Positions 17,967 through 25,083 of a stretch of 64,000 nucleotides of DNA are shown one piece after another. The stretch's first letter is position 1; every line of letters starts with the position of its first letter. The translations under genes were made by a program, and so were the position numbers. The stretch is taken from contig CATLFB010000001.1 of NCBI GenBank assembly GCA_949927415.1, positions 62,001 to 126,000 on the forward strand, written 5' to 3'. This DNA is from an uncultured Candidatus Melainabacteria bacterium. GTDB lineage: Bacteria; Cyanobacteriota; Vampirovibrionia; Gastranaerophilales; Gastranaerophilaceae. Below the pieces are notes generated by a model, which had not been told where the DNA came from, did not search any database, and worked only from the letters and a program-made list of their open reading frames with translations.

Positions 17967-18890
17967 ATGTCAAAAGCTGAAAGAATAGAAGAATTACAGG
18001 AAATTTTACGCGAAGACAACACAAATCTTCCGGCACGCCGCGAACTTGCGGTGCTCCTTCTTGATACCGGTTATCCAAAAGAAGCGTTAGCGCATTTTAT
18101 TTACCTTTCAAAAATCATCACGGACGACAGCGGGATTTTTTACAATTTAGGCATTGCCTGCGAAAAATTAAAACTCTATAAAGAGGCAAAAGAGGCGTAT
18201 TTAAAAGCTATCGAACTATCACCGGCTGAACTTGATGCAACATATAATCTCGGCCTTGTTTTGACTGAACTTCGCGAATACGACCGCGCAATCGAGTGTT
18301 TTGAAAAAGTTCTATCGACTGATAAAGATGATTCAAATTCATATTTTAACATGGGAATCTGCTATCTTAAAAAAGGCGATTTAATCAACGCAATGACGAA
18401 TTTTCAAAACACAATCGACATAAATGATGAAGATATTTACGCGCATTTTTATATCGGAAACATTTACAAAGAAATGGGCGATATTGATTCCGCATCTGAA
18501 AAATTCAATAAAGTTCTGGAGTTGTCACCGGATTACAGCTGGGCATATTACAATCTGGCTGTAATTGACAGGGAACGCAGAAATTTTACTGAGGCGCTTC
18601 AAAAACTGGACAAAACTCTTGAACTTAACCCAAAAGATATTGATGCATACATTATTTATGCAAAAATACTTTCTGACAACGGAAATTACGAAGCGGCAGA
18701 ATCAAAACTTTCAGAGGCACTTGAGGCTTGCGGCAAAAACGGAAACCTTTTCTACATAATGGCGCAAATCCAAAAACACCTTCAAAACCGCGACGAAAGC
18801 CTCAAATACTTCAATCTGGCACTCGAAAACAGCACTACCCTCAATACCAATATTAAATTTGTTAACAGAGAAATCAAAGCGCTTGGCTAA
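17967..18890 (+). CDS. TPR repeat protein, cytoplasmic
   Basis: 307 aa starting MSKAERIEELQEILRED, without signal peptide. At least seven tetratricopeptide repeats follow (KLYKEAKEAYLKAIELSPAE, REYDRAIECFEKVLSTDKDD, GDIDSASEKFNKVLELSPDY, RNFTEALQKLDKTLELNPKD). The start at 17967 is preferred over an in-frame ATG at 17859 because the promoter (TTGATA-17-TATCAT) ends six nt before it and the longer reading would lie upstream of transcription. The role is an adaptor of unknown partner. Confidence 0.85.
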   Translation: MSKAERIEELQEILREDNTNLPARRELAVLLLDTGYPKEALAHFIYLSKIITDDSGIFYNLGIACEKLKLYKEAKEAYLKAIELSPAELDATYNLGLVLTELREYDRAIECFEKVLSTDKDDSNSYFNMGICYLKKGDLINAMTNFQNTIDINDEDIYAHFYIGNIYKEMGDIDSASEKFNKVLELSPDYSWAYYNLAVIDRERRNFTEALQKLDKTLELNPKDIDAYIIYAKILSDNGNYEAAESKLSEALEACGKNGNLFYIMAQIQKHLQNRDESLKYFNLALENSTTLNTNIKFVNREIKALG

Positions 18891-18959
18891 TCTCGTCTTA
18901 AATTCTTTTTTCATGCTAAAATATATATGCTGAAATAAATAAAATGAGGAATTAAAGAT

Positions 18960-20696
18960 ATGAAAATGTCAAAATTATTTGTACAGACGCTCAGAGAATT
19001 TCCGTCTGATGCGGAAGTTGTTTCGCATAAAATGCTTGGACGTGCAGGTTTCATAAAAAAACTCGCTCCCGGTATTTACACATACCAGCCTTTAATGTGG
19101 AGGGTATTGAAAAAAGTTGAAAACATTGTCCGCGAAGAAATGGACAGAGCTGGCGCACAGGAACTTTTGATGCCGTTTGTTCAGCCCAAAGAACTCTGGG
19201 AAGAATCAGGCAGATGGGAAGTTTACGGACGCGAACTTATGCGTCTGAAAGACCGTCATGACAGAGAAATGTGCCTTGGACCGACACATGAAGAAATTAT
19301 CACATCAGTTGCGCGCGACGGGTTGAAATCATACAAACAACTGCCTGTGAACCTTTATCAAATTCAATCAAAATTCCGCGACGAAATCAGACCGCGCTAT
19401 GGCTTATTAAGAGGCCGCGAATTCATCATGAAAGACGCATATAGCTTTGATATTGACGAAGCCGGACTTGATAAGGAATATCAAAATATGGCGCAAGCTT
19501 ACAAACGTATTTTCGAACGCTGCGGGCTTGAGACAAAAATGGTTCAATCCGATTCAGGCGCAATCGGCGGAAGCGTTTCGCATGAATTTATGGTAATTAC
19601 AGACACAGACGCCGGTGAAAACGATGTTTTCTACTGCCAGAATTGCGATTATTCGGCAAATTCAAACCATGCGGTTTCAAAATTACCGGAAGCTGTTGTT
19701 GACGGAAAAGATTACTTCAAAGAAACAAAAGTTATCGATACGCCAAACACGCATTCAATCGAAGAGTTGAGCAAATTTTTGAATATCCCATCAACCCTGA
19801 TTTTGAAAACGTTAGTCTACATCGTTGACAAAAAGCCGGTTCTGGCCTTAATCCGCGCAGACAAAACAGTTGAAGAAACAAAATTAATGAATGCCGCAGG
19901 CGGCATAGATATCAGAATTGCAACCTCAGGCGAAATTGCCGAATTTATGGCAGAACATGGCTTTGACGCAGTTCCGGGCTTCATCGGGCCAAAGGGTATG
20001 TCTGATTTAAAAATCATAGCTGATGAAACGGTAAAAGATATGAAAAATTTTGTTGTCGGAATCAACGAAACAGACAAACACCTTGTGGGCGCAAACCTTG
20101 AAGATTTAGGCGTTGAACTTAACTTCACAGACATCCGTCTGGTTGAACGCGGCGAACATTGCCCTGATTGCGGAAAACCGCTTTTTGTGACAAAAGGTAT
20201 TGAAGTCGGAAACATTTTCAAACTCGGCACAAAATATTCAAAACCAATGAACGCAGTCTACACAGATGTTAACGGCAAAACTCATCCTTATGTAATGGGA
20301 TGTTACGGAATCGGTATTTCAAGAACCGCAGCAGCCGCTGTCGAAGCGCACCATGATGAACACGGAATCAAGTGGCCGCTTGCGATTGCGCCATATCATG
20401 CAGTGATAGTTCCGGTAAATATTCAGGATGAATTGCAGATGAAAGTTGCAAACGCGCTTTATGAAACATTGAAAAATTCGGGCGTTGAAGTTGTTCTTGA
20501 CGACAGAGACGAGCGGGCGGGTGTAAAATTCAAAGATGCTGATTTAATCGGCTTCCCGTTCAGAATTACGGTTGGCAAAACTATTTCAGAAGGGCTTGTT
20601 GAGTGCAAAATCCGCGAAACGGATGAAGTTGTCAAACTTACACCGGAAGAGGTTAAACAGAACATTATTGATGCAGTTTTGAGCCTTGAGGAATAA
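18960..20696 (+). CDS. proS: Prolyl-tRNA synthetase (bacterial type)
   Basis: A 578-aa class II synthetase with the bacterial-type editing (INS/YbaK) domain inserted between motifs 2 and 3 (about residues 235-385). Motif 1 lies in EEMDRAGAQELLMPFVQP, motif 2 in FRDEIRPRYGLLRGREFIMKD, motif 3 in MGCYGIGISRTAAA, and the C-terminal anticodon-binding domain ends the protein. GAGGA lies 9 nt before the ATG, after an extended -10 TGC-TAAAAT. Its terminator is at 20715-20752. Confidence 0.97.
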   Translation: MKMSKLFVQTLREFPSDAEVVSHKMLGRAGFIKKLAPGIYTYQPLMWRVLKKVENIVREEMDRAGAQELLMPFVQPKELWEESGRWEVYGRELMRLKDRHDREMCLGPTHEEIITSVARDGLKSYKQLPVNLYQIQSKFRDEIRPRYGLLRGREFIMKDAYSFDIDEAGLDKEYQNMAQAYKRIFERCGLETKMVQSDSGAIGGSVSHEFMVITDTDAGENDVFYCQNCDYSANSNHAVSKLPEAVVDGKDYFKETKVIDTPNTHSIEELSKFLNIPSTLILKTLVYIVDKKPVLALIRADKTVEETKLMNAAGGIDIRIATSGEIAEFMAEHGFDAVPGFIGPKGMSDLKIIADETVKDMKNFVVGINETDKHLVGANLEDLGVELNFTDIRLVERGEHCPDCGKPLFVTKGIEVGNIFKLGTKYSKPMNAVYTDVNGKTHPYVMGCYGIGISRTAAAAVEAHHDEHGIKWPLAIAPYHAVIVPVNIQDELQMKVANALYETLKNSGVEVVLDDRDERAGVKFKDADLIGFPFRITVGKTISEGLVECKIRETDEVVKLTPEEVKQNIIDAVLSLEE

Positions 20697-20714
20697 TTGT
20701 TTTTAATTTAATAA

Positions 20715-20752
20715 CAAAAAATGGCGGAATGAAATTCATTTCGTCATTTTTT
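20715..20752 (+). terminator. Terminator of proS
   Basis: Imperfect hairpin AAAAATGGCGGAATGAA ... TTCATTTCGTCATTTTT followed by T residues. Confidence 0.7.
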
Positions 20753-20805
20753 ATTAAATTAAATCTGCCGGAAAAGCAGACTTTCTGTTAACCAAAAATT
20801 TCACA

Positions 20806-21231
20806 TTAAGATTGCTTTTTATCAACCTTGAACGCAAAATATTTAAAAAGCGAATAAGTCAGCGCAGCAACAGAAAATATCGCAAGAATTTGTGCCAGAT
20901 ACACATTTATATGCAAAAATCTGACAAAAACCTCAAGTATAACAACATTAAACACATAACTCACAGCCCATGTCGTGCAGCATCTGAAATATTCATTTAC
21001 CCAGTTGCCTTTTGTGCAAAAAACAAAAATTTTCTGGTTCGCAAACGACACGAACGAAGACAAAATCCACTGAAGTGCAACGCAAATCTGGTAATGTTCA
21101 TGCCCCAATAAAAACAGCGCTATTGCAAAAACAATATAAGATAATCCGGCATTTATGCCGCCAATAATCAGAAAACGGATTTTATCAGGAATTCTGCACC
21201 ATTTTTCATACAGGCTTAAAATGTTTTCCAT
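20806..21231 (-). CDS. GtrA-like flippase-type membrane protein
   Basis: 141 aa with four transmembrane helices (about 19-39, 47-66, 84-105, 111-130). The opening KIRFLIIGGINAGLSYIVFA and the FxNQKxFVF segment (SFANQKIFVFCTKG) are typical of GtrA/DPMS family proteins, which flip or help transfer polyprenyl-linked sugars. The start at 21231 lies one base after the gatD stop, so translation is coupled to gatD; an in-frame ATG at 21270 would lie inside gatD. Confidence 0.85.
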   Translation of the reverse strand: MENILSLYEKWCRIPDKIRFLIIGGINAGLSYIVFAIALFLLGHEHYQICVALQWILSSFVSFANQKIFVFCTKGNWVNEYFRCCTTWAVSYVFNVVILEVFVRFLHINVYLAQILAIFSVAALTYSLFKYFAFKVDKKQS

Positions 21232-21232
21232 A

Positions 21233-21967
21233 TTAATAAGCCTTTTCAAGAACAGATTTGTGCGCTGCAAATTCTAATGAATCATCAAGCGGCGCAAGCT
21301 CAACATTTTCGCCATATTTGTTTTCAAGCGCAAGCCTAATCAAGAAATCTGCAAAATGCGGATTTTTAGGCAAAAGCGAGCCGTGAAGATACGTTCCGAA
21401 AACATTTTTGTACCTTCCACCCTCAAATCCGTCTTCGCCATTGTTTCCGTTTCCGACAGACAAACGCGCAAGCGGTTTTGTCTCACCCTGCAGATACGTT
21501 AAGCCTGAATGGTTTTCAAATCCGACAAGAGTTTCGGGCGCCAAAAAATTAGTGTGCGCCGTAACATTTCCGATAAAACGTTTTTTGCCGGCAACTGTAT
21601 AAGCATCCAGCAAACTTACACCCAAAAGCTTTTCACCCTCAAACGGCTGATAGAAATGTCCGAAAAGCTGATATCCCCCGCAAATTCCAAGAAAAACCGC
21701 ACCTTCATCCCGTTTTTTAATCAGAAAATCCTTTTGCGCAAACATTTCCTTCGAAACTGCTACCTGCTCCTTATCTTGACCGCCGCCGATAAAATAAAAA
21801 TCAGCATCACAAATTGTCTCACCCGGATTGATTTCAAGGTATTCAAACTCAATGCCGCGCCATTCTGTGCGCATCTTAAGCGTTGTGATATTTCCCATAT
21901 CTCCGTAAAGATTCAATTGTTTCGGGTAAAGATGCCCGATTGTAAGCTTTAAATGACACTTTTCCAT
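21233..21967 (-). CDS. gatD: GatD-type glutamine amidotransferase (lipid II amidation)
   Basis: A 244-aa class I glutamine amidotransferase of the CobB/CobQ-like GatD group. It has the family opening IGHLYPKQLNLYGDMGNI, the cysteine nucleophile in FLGICGGYQLFG and the catalytic histidine in GTYLHGSLLPKNP. GatD supplies ammonia from glutamine to MurT, which amidates D-Glu of lipid II; no murT is adjacent, so the partner must be elsewhere. The start at 21967 follows a TGA-TATAAT box by seven nt, implying a leaderless mRNA; an ATG at 22042 would read into the divergent tatD. Confidence 0.85.
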   Translation of the reverse strand: MEKCHLKLTIGHLYPKQLNLYGDMGNITTLKMRTEWRGIEFEYLEINPGETICDADFYFIGGGQDKEQVAVSKEMFAQKDFLIKKRDEGAVFLGICGGYQLFGHFYQPFEGEKLLGVSLLDAYTVAGKKRFIGNVTAHTNFLAPETLVGFENHSGLTYLQGETKPLARLSVGNGNNGEDGFEGGRYKNVFGTYLHGSLLPKNPHFADFLIRLALENKYGENVELAPLDDSLEFAAHKSVLEKAY

Positions 21968-22012
21968 GGCTTTAATTATATCATAAATTCCATTCGTGGT
22001 ATAATTCGTAAT
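21968..22012. promoter_or_regulatory. Overlapping divergent leaderless promoters (gatD / tatD)
   Basis: Two extended -10 elements point outward: TGA-TATAAT on the minus strand (hexamer 21980-21975) and TGG-TATAAT on the plus strand (hexamer 22000-22005). Each is 7 nt from its start codon. At 17-nt spacing, the -35 region of each promoter falls on the -10 of the other, so the two cannot be bound at once. Confidence 0.7.
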
Positions 22013-22795
22013 ATGAATGAAACATATCTGATTGACACCCACTCACATATCAACATGATTGAAGAAATCTCTATTGATGAGATTTTGAAAAATGCAGAAG
22101 AAAGCAATGTGCGACAAATTATCGTTCCCTCAGCCTATCCTTCTGATATTGATGTGGTTTATAATTTGGCGCAACAGCATAAAAATATATTTTGTTATCT
22201 TGGCGTTCATCCAACTGAGGTAAAAGATTGGGATGACAGTTTGATTGAAAAGATAAAAGATTACGCAAAATCACAAAAAGTTGTCGGAATCGGCGAAATC
22301 GGGCTGGATTATTACTGGGACAAAAGTTTCAACGATTTGCAAAAAGAAATTTTCATAAAACAGATTAAACTTGCAAATGAACTAAATTTGCCGATAAATA
22401 TCCATGACCGCGAGGCGCACAAGGAAACTTTTGATATTCTGAAACAACATAATAAGGGTTCAAAAGTTATAATGCACTGTTTTTCGGGAAGTTCTGAATT
22501 TGCGAAAGAATGCATAAAAGAGGGCTGGTATGTGGCGCTTGGCGGCGTTGTGACTTTTAAAAACGCAAAAAAAATGAAAGAAGTCGCAGAAGAAATTCCG
22601 CTAGAATATCTTCTCCTTGAAACGGATGCGCCATACCTGACGCCGGTGCCGTTCAGAGGCAAAGAGAATCAGCCGGCTTACGTCAAATTTGTAGCCGTAG
22701 AAATAGCAAATTTACGAAAAATAAGCGTTGAAGAAATTATGCACACGACAACAGAGAATGCAAAATTTTTATTTCCGGCGTTGAAAAATTTTTAA
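22013..22795 (+). CDS. tatD: TatD family metal-dependent hydrolase (DNase)
   Basis: 260 aa: MNETYLIDTHSHINM carries the HxH metal ligands, VVGIGEIGLDYYWDKS the conserved glutamate, LPINIHDREAHKE and VIMHCFSGS two further histidines, and LLLETDAPYLTPVPFRGKEN the final aspartate. These metal-dependent enzymes act as 3'-5' DNases and D-aminoacyl-tRNA-type hydrolases. The start at 22013, seven nt after TATAAT, gives the family's usual N-terminus. Confidence 0.93.
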   Translation: MNETYLIDTHSHINMIEEISIDEILKNAEESNVRQIIVPSAYPSDIDVVYNLAQQHKNIFCYLGVHPTEVKDWDDSLIEKIKDYAKSQKVVGIGEIGLDYYWDKSFNDLQKEIFIKQIKLANELNLPINIHDREAHKETFDILKQHNKGSKVIMHCFSGSSEFAKECIKEGWYVALGGVVTFKNAKKMKEVAEEIPLEYLLLETDAPYLTPVPFRGKENQPAYVKFVAVEIANLRKISVEEIMHTTTENAKFLFPALKNF

Positions 22796-22835
22796 AATTG
22801 CGGTATAATTTTAAATAAAAAGAGAAGTATAAAAT

Positions 22836-22903
22836 TTTGGAGGAATCGCTAAAATGCAGACTATGACTACCTTACAGCCAGGGGGGCTTAAATAACCTCC
22901 AAA
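22836..22903 (+). promoter_or_regulatory. Leader with RBS-sequestering pairing upstream of the pilin gene
   Basis: TTTGGAGG (22836-22843), the Shine-Dalgarno for the ATG at 22854, is perfectly complementary to CCTCCAAA (22896-22903). Pairing would hide the RBS. The G6 run at 22881-22886 lies within the loop. Confidence 0.5.
22854..22895 (+). CDS. 13-codon frame, probable detached 5' end of the pilin gene
   Basis: ATG at 22854, with GGAGG 8-9 nt upstream, opens MQTMTTLQPGGLK and stops at TAA 22893-22895. The run GGGGGG at 22881-22886 is followed, one base out of frame, by an open frame that continues without a stop into the pilin gene. With five Gs, or with a +1 slip at the run, the two join into a 286-aa protein. 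It may instead be a leader peptide. Confidence 0.5.
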   Translation: MQTMTTLQPGGLK

Positions 22904-22947
22904 CAAGGATTTCAACTGACTTTGCCACCGGAGTTAAAAACTTTCGG

Positions 22948-23715
22948 ATGGTTAATTTTGCCAAAGGTCAAACATTGGAAGGCAGTTTTGCCGGCAAATA
23001 CGCGGGCGCATTTACGCTTGCAGAAGTTCTTATTACACTTGGAATTATCGGAATTGTTGCGGCCATGACGCTTCCAACTGTCATTAACAATCACAAGCGC
23101 GTTGAGACTGAAACACGTTTAAAAAAAGCTTATTCAACAATCAGTCAGGCTTTTCAGGCTGCACAGGCAAAACATGGTGAAGTAAAGGATTGGCCGGAAT
23201 GGGATGAAAGTGCTGAAAAAGTTTTGAGAACATACATTCTTCCTGAACTAAAAGGAGCAAAGTTATTTCCTTCAAATGAAAACCCATCAAACTTGATGTG
23301 CCATGAAGGGAAATTTATAACAGGCGGTTACATAAACGGAAACAAAGAATCCACACAATACGGTTGGATGAGCAAAACTTACATATCATCACCTTTTATA
23401 AAAAACGACACAGCATCTGTAAAATTAATGGATGGAACATGCATTGGCTTGAATTCAAATAAAGCAGAACCTATTTTTGCTAAGAATTTATTTATTGATG
23501 TAAACGGAAGCTACAGAGCGCCGAATATGGCAGGAATGGACTTGTTTTTCTTTATAGTTGACGAAAATATGATTCGTCCTTGGGGATATGATTGGGAAAC
23601 AACAAAATTATTTGATGCAACTATAAAGAACAGTTGTCACAGGCAGGCGCCTTTGGGCGGAAGGGTTTGCGCGGCAAAAATAATCGGAGACGGCTGGACA
23701 ATCAAATACTGGTAA
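22948..23715 (+). CDS. Type IV pilin-like protein (prepilin N-terminus)
   Basis: 255 aa from the ATG at 22948. A leader of about 22 residues ends in GKYAGA, followed by the prepilin helix FTLAEVLITLGIIGIVAAMT: the usual F and E+5 are present, with Ala instead of Gly at -1. The rest is a soluble pseudopilin-like head with four cysteines (CHEG, GTCIG, NSCHR, RVCAA). The ATG has no good RBS (GGAG is 14 nt away). The same frame is open upstream to 22867, and the good RBS is at 22854 in another frame, so the true start may be there. Likely exported by a type IV pilus or type II secretion assembly system. Confidence 0.8.
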   Translation: MVNFAKGQTLEGSFAGKYAGAFTLAEVLITLGIIGIVAAMTLPTVINNHKRVETETRLKKAYSTISQAFQAAQAKHGEVKDWPEWDESAEKVLRTYILPELKGAKLFPSNENPSNLMCHEGKFITGGYINGNKESTQYGWMSKTYISSPFIKNDTASVKLMDGTCIGLNSNKAEPIFAKNLFIDVNGSYRAPNMAGMDLFFFIVDENMIRPWGYDWETTKLFDATIKNSCHRQAPLGGRVCAAKIIGDGWTIKYW

Positions 23716-23744
23716 AAAAAGCAGGATTATGCTATTTTATACCT

Positions 23745-24557
23745 ATGAAAAAAGAACGACTTGACAAATATCTGACGGATTTAGGCTATTTTGAGACAAA
23801 AAGCAAAGCAGCCGCTGCGATTTTGGCAGGACATGTCAAAATTAATGATGAATACATAACAAAAGCAGGCTTTCAGATGAATCCCGCAAAAGAATACGAC
23901 ATTATTGTAAAATCAATGCCGTATGTTTCACGCGGCGGATTTAAGCTACAAAAAGCGCTTGAGACCTTTTCAGTTCAGACAGAAGGCCGTATTTGCCTTG
24001 ATGCAGGCGCATCTACCGGCGGCTTTACGGATTGTCTTTTGCAAAACGGGGCGAAATTTGTTTATGCGGCAGATGTCGGATACGGACAGCTTGATTGGAA
24101 AATTCGCTCTGACAGCAGAGTTAAGGTAATTGAGCGGACAAACCTTAAAAACTGCGAGTTTTCGGAAATTTATTCTGATGGTGAGCCGGTTGCGGATTTG
24201 TTGGTGAGCGATTTGTCGTTTATTTCTTTGACAAAAGTTTTGGAAAACCTGAAAAAACTTTTATCTTCAGAATTTCATGAAATGGTTTTGCTGATAAAGC
24301 CGCAATTTGAGGCCGGAAAAGAACTTGTTGAAAAAGGCGGAGTTGTCAGAGACAAAAATGTACACAGGCAGGTGATTGAAAATGTTTCGGAGTTTGCCAA
24401 AACCCTTGATTACAGTATTAAGGGACTGACGTATTCCTCAATCAAGGGCCCATCAGGAAACATCGAATATCTGCTTTGGATTACAACAGAGAAGCTGGAG
24501 CCTGTGAATATCGACATAAAAGCGATTACCGATGACGCTTTTGAAAATTTGAACTAA
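23745..24557 (+). CDS. tlyA: TlyA family rRNA 2'-O-methyltransferase
   Basis: 270 aa: an N-terminal S4 RNA-binding domain (KKERLDKYLTDLGYFETKSKAAAAILAGHVKIND), then an FtsJ-like methyltransferase with SAM motif CLDAGASTGGFTDCLL and the K-D-K-E-type residues (DVGYGQLDWK, VSDLSFISL, LLIKPQFEAG). TlyA methylates 16S C1409 and 23S C1920 riboses; such proteins are often misannotated as hemolysins. The start at 23745 lies six nt after TGC-TATTTT, so the message is probably leaderless; the longer in-frame reading from 23634 lies inside the pilin gene. Confidence 0.93.
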   Translation: MKKERLDKYLTDLGYFETKSKAAAAILAGHVKINDEYITKAGFQMNPAKEYDIIVKSMPYVSRGGFKLQKALETFSVQTEGRICLDAGASTGGFTDCLLQNGAKFVYAADVGYGQLDWKIRSDSRVKVIERTNLKNCEFSEIYSDGEPVADLLVSDLSFISLTKVLENLKKLLSSEFHEMVLLIKPQFEAGKELVEKGGVVRDKNVHRQVIENVSEFAKTLDYSIKGLTYSSIKGPSGNIEYLLWITTEKLEPVNIDIKAITDDAFENLN

Positions 24558-24654
24558 ATTTTTACAATTTATAGCGCAAAGTCAAGCCGGGAACATTCGA
24601 TTTTGCATAATGCAAATTACACAAAAGCCAATCCGTAAAACAAAAATTCCTGAG

Positions 24655-25083
24655 TTAGCCGCCTTTCGGAATATTTTGCAAATGTTCTGATGCATTGACT
24701 TCAACATATTTATACATGTTCAAAACAATTCCGGGAGCAAAAAAATAGTTGTTATTTGCAGGCGTAATTTTCAGCATCGAACGGTACTTGTCGATGGAGA
24801 CAACACTTGCAAGGAATTCTTTTCCAACGGCAGAAAACAGGACATAACCGGTTTTTGCCTGAACTTCTCTTATTTCAAACCTGTTTGCATTAACTGCAGC
24901 CAGCGTCAAATAGAAAAGTCTTTCGGCATTCATATTGAATGTTCTTGTGCACTCTTCAAATGATACATTTTGCGGAGTTACAAGTGTGCTGAGGCTTTGC
25001 ATAGGTTCAGCAACTGCCGCAGGCGAGAGTGCAAAAAACATTACTGCTGATAAAATTACAGCTAAAGCCCTTATTCTTTCCAT
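24655..25083 (-). CDS. Secreted hypothetical protein (142 aa)
   Basis: A signal peptide (MERIRALAVILSAVMFFALS, cleavage expected after AVA near residue 25) and a small soluble domain with no recognised family. The start overlaps the end of polA by 13 nt and AGGTG precedes the ATG, so it is cotranscribed with polA. Confidence 0.7.
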   Translation of the reverse strand: MERIRALAVILSAVMFFALSPAAVAEPMQSLSTLVTPQNVSFEECTRTFNMNAERLFYLTLAAVNANRFEIREVQAKTGYVLFSAVGKEFLASVVSIDKYRSMLKITPANNNYFFAPGIVLNMYKYVEVNASEHLQNIPKGG

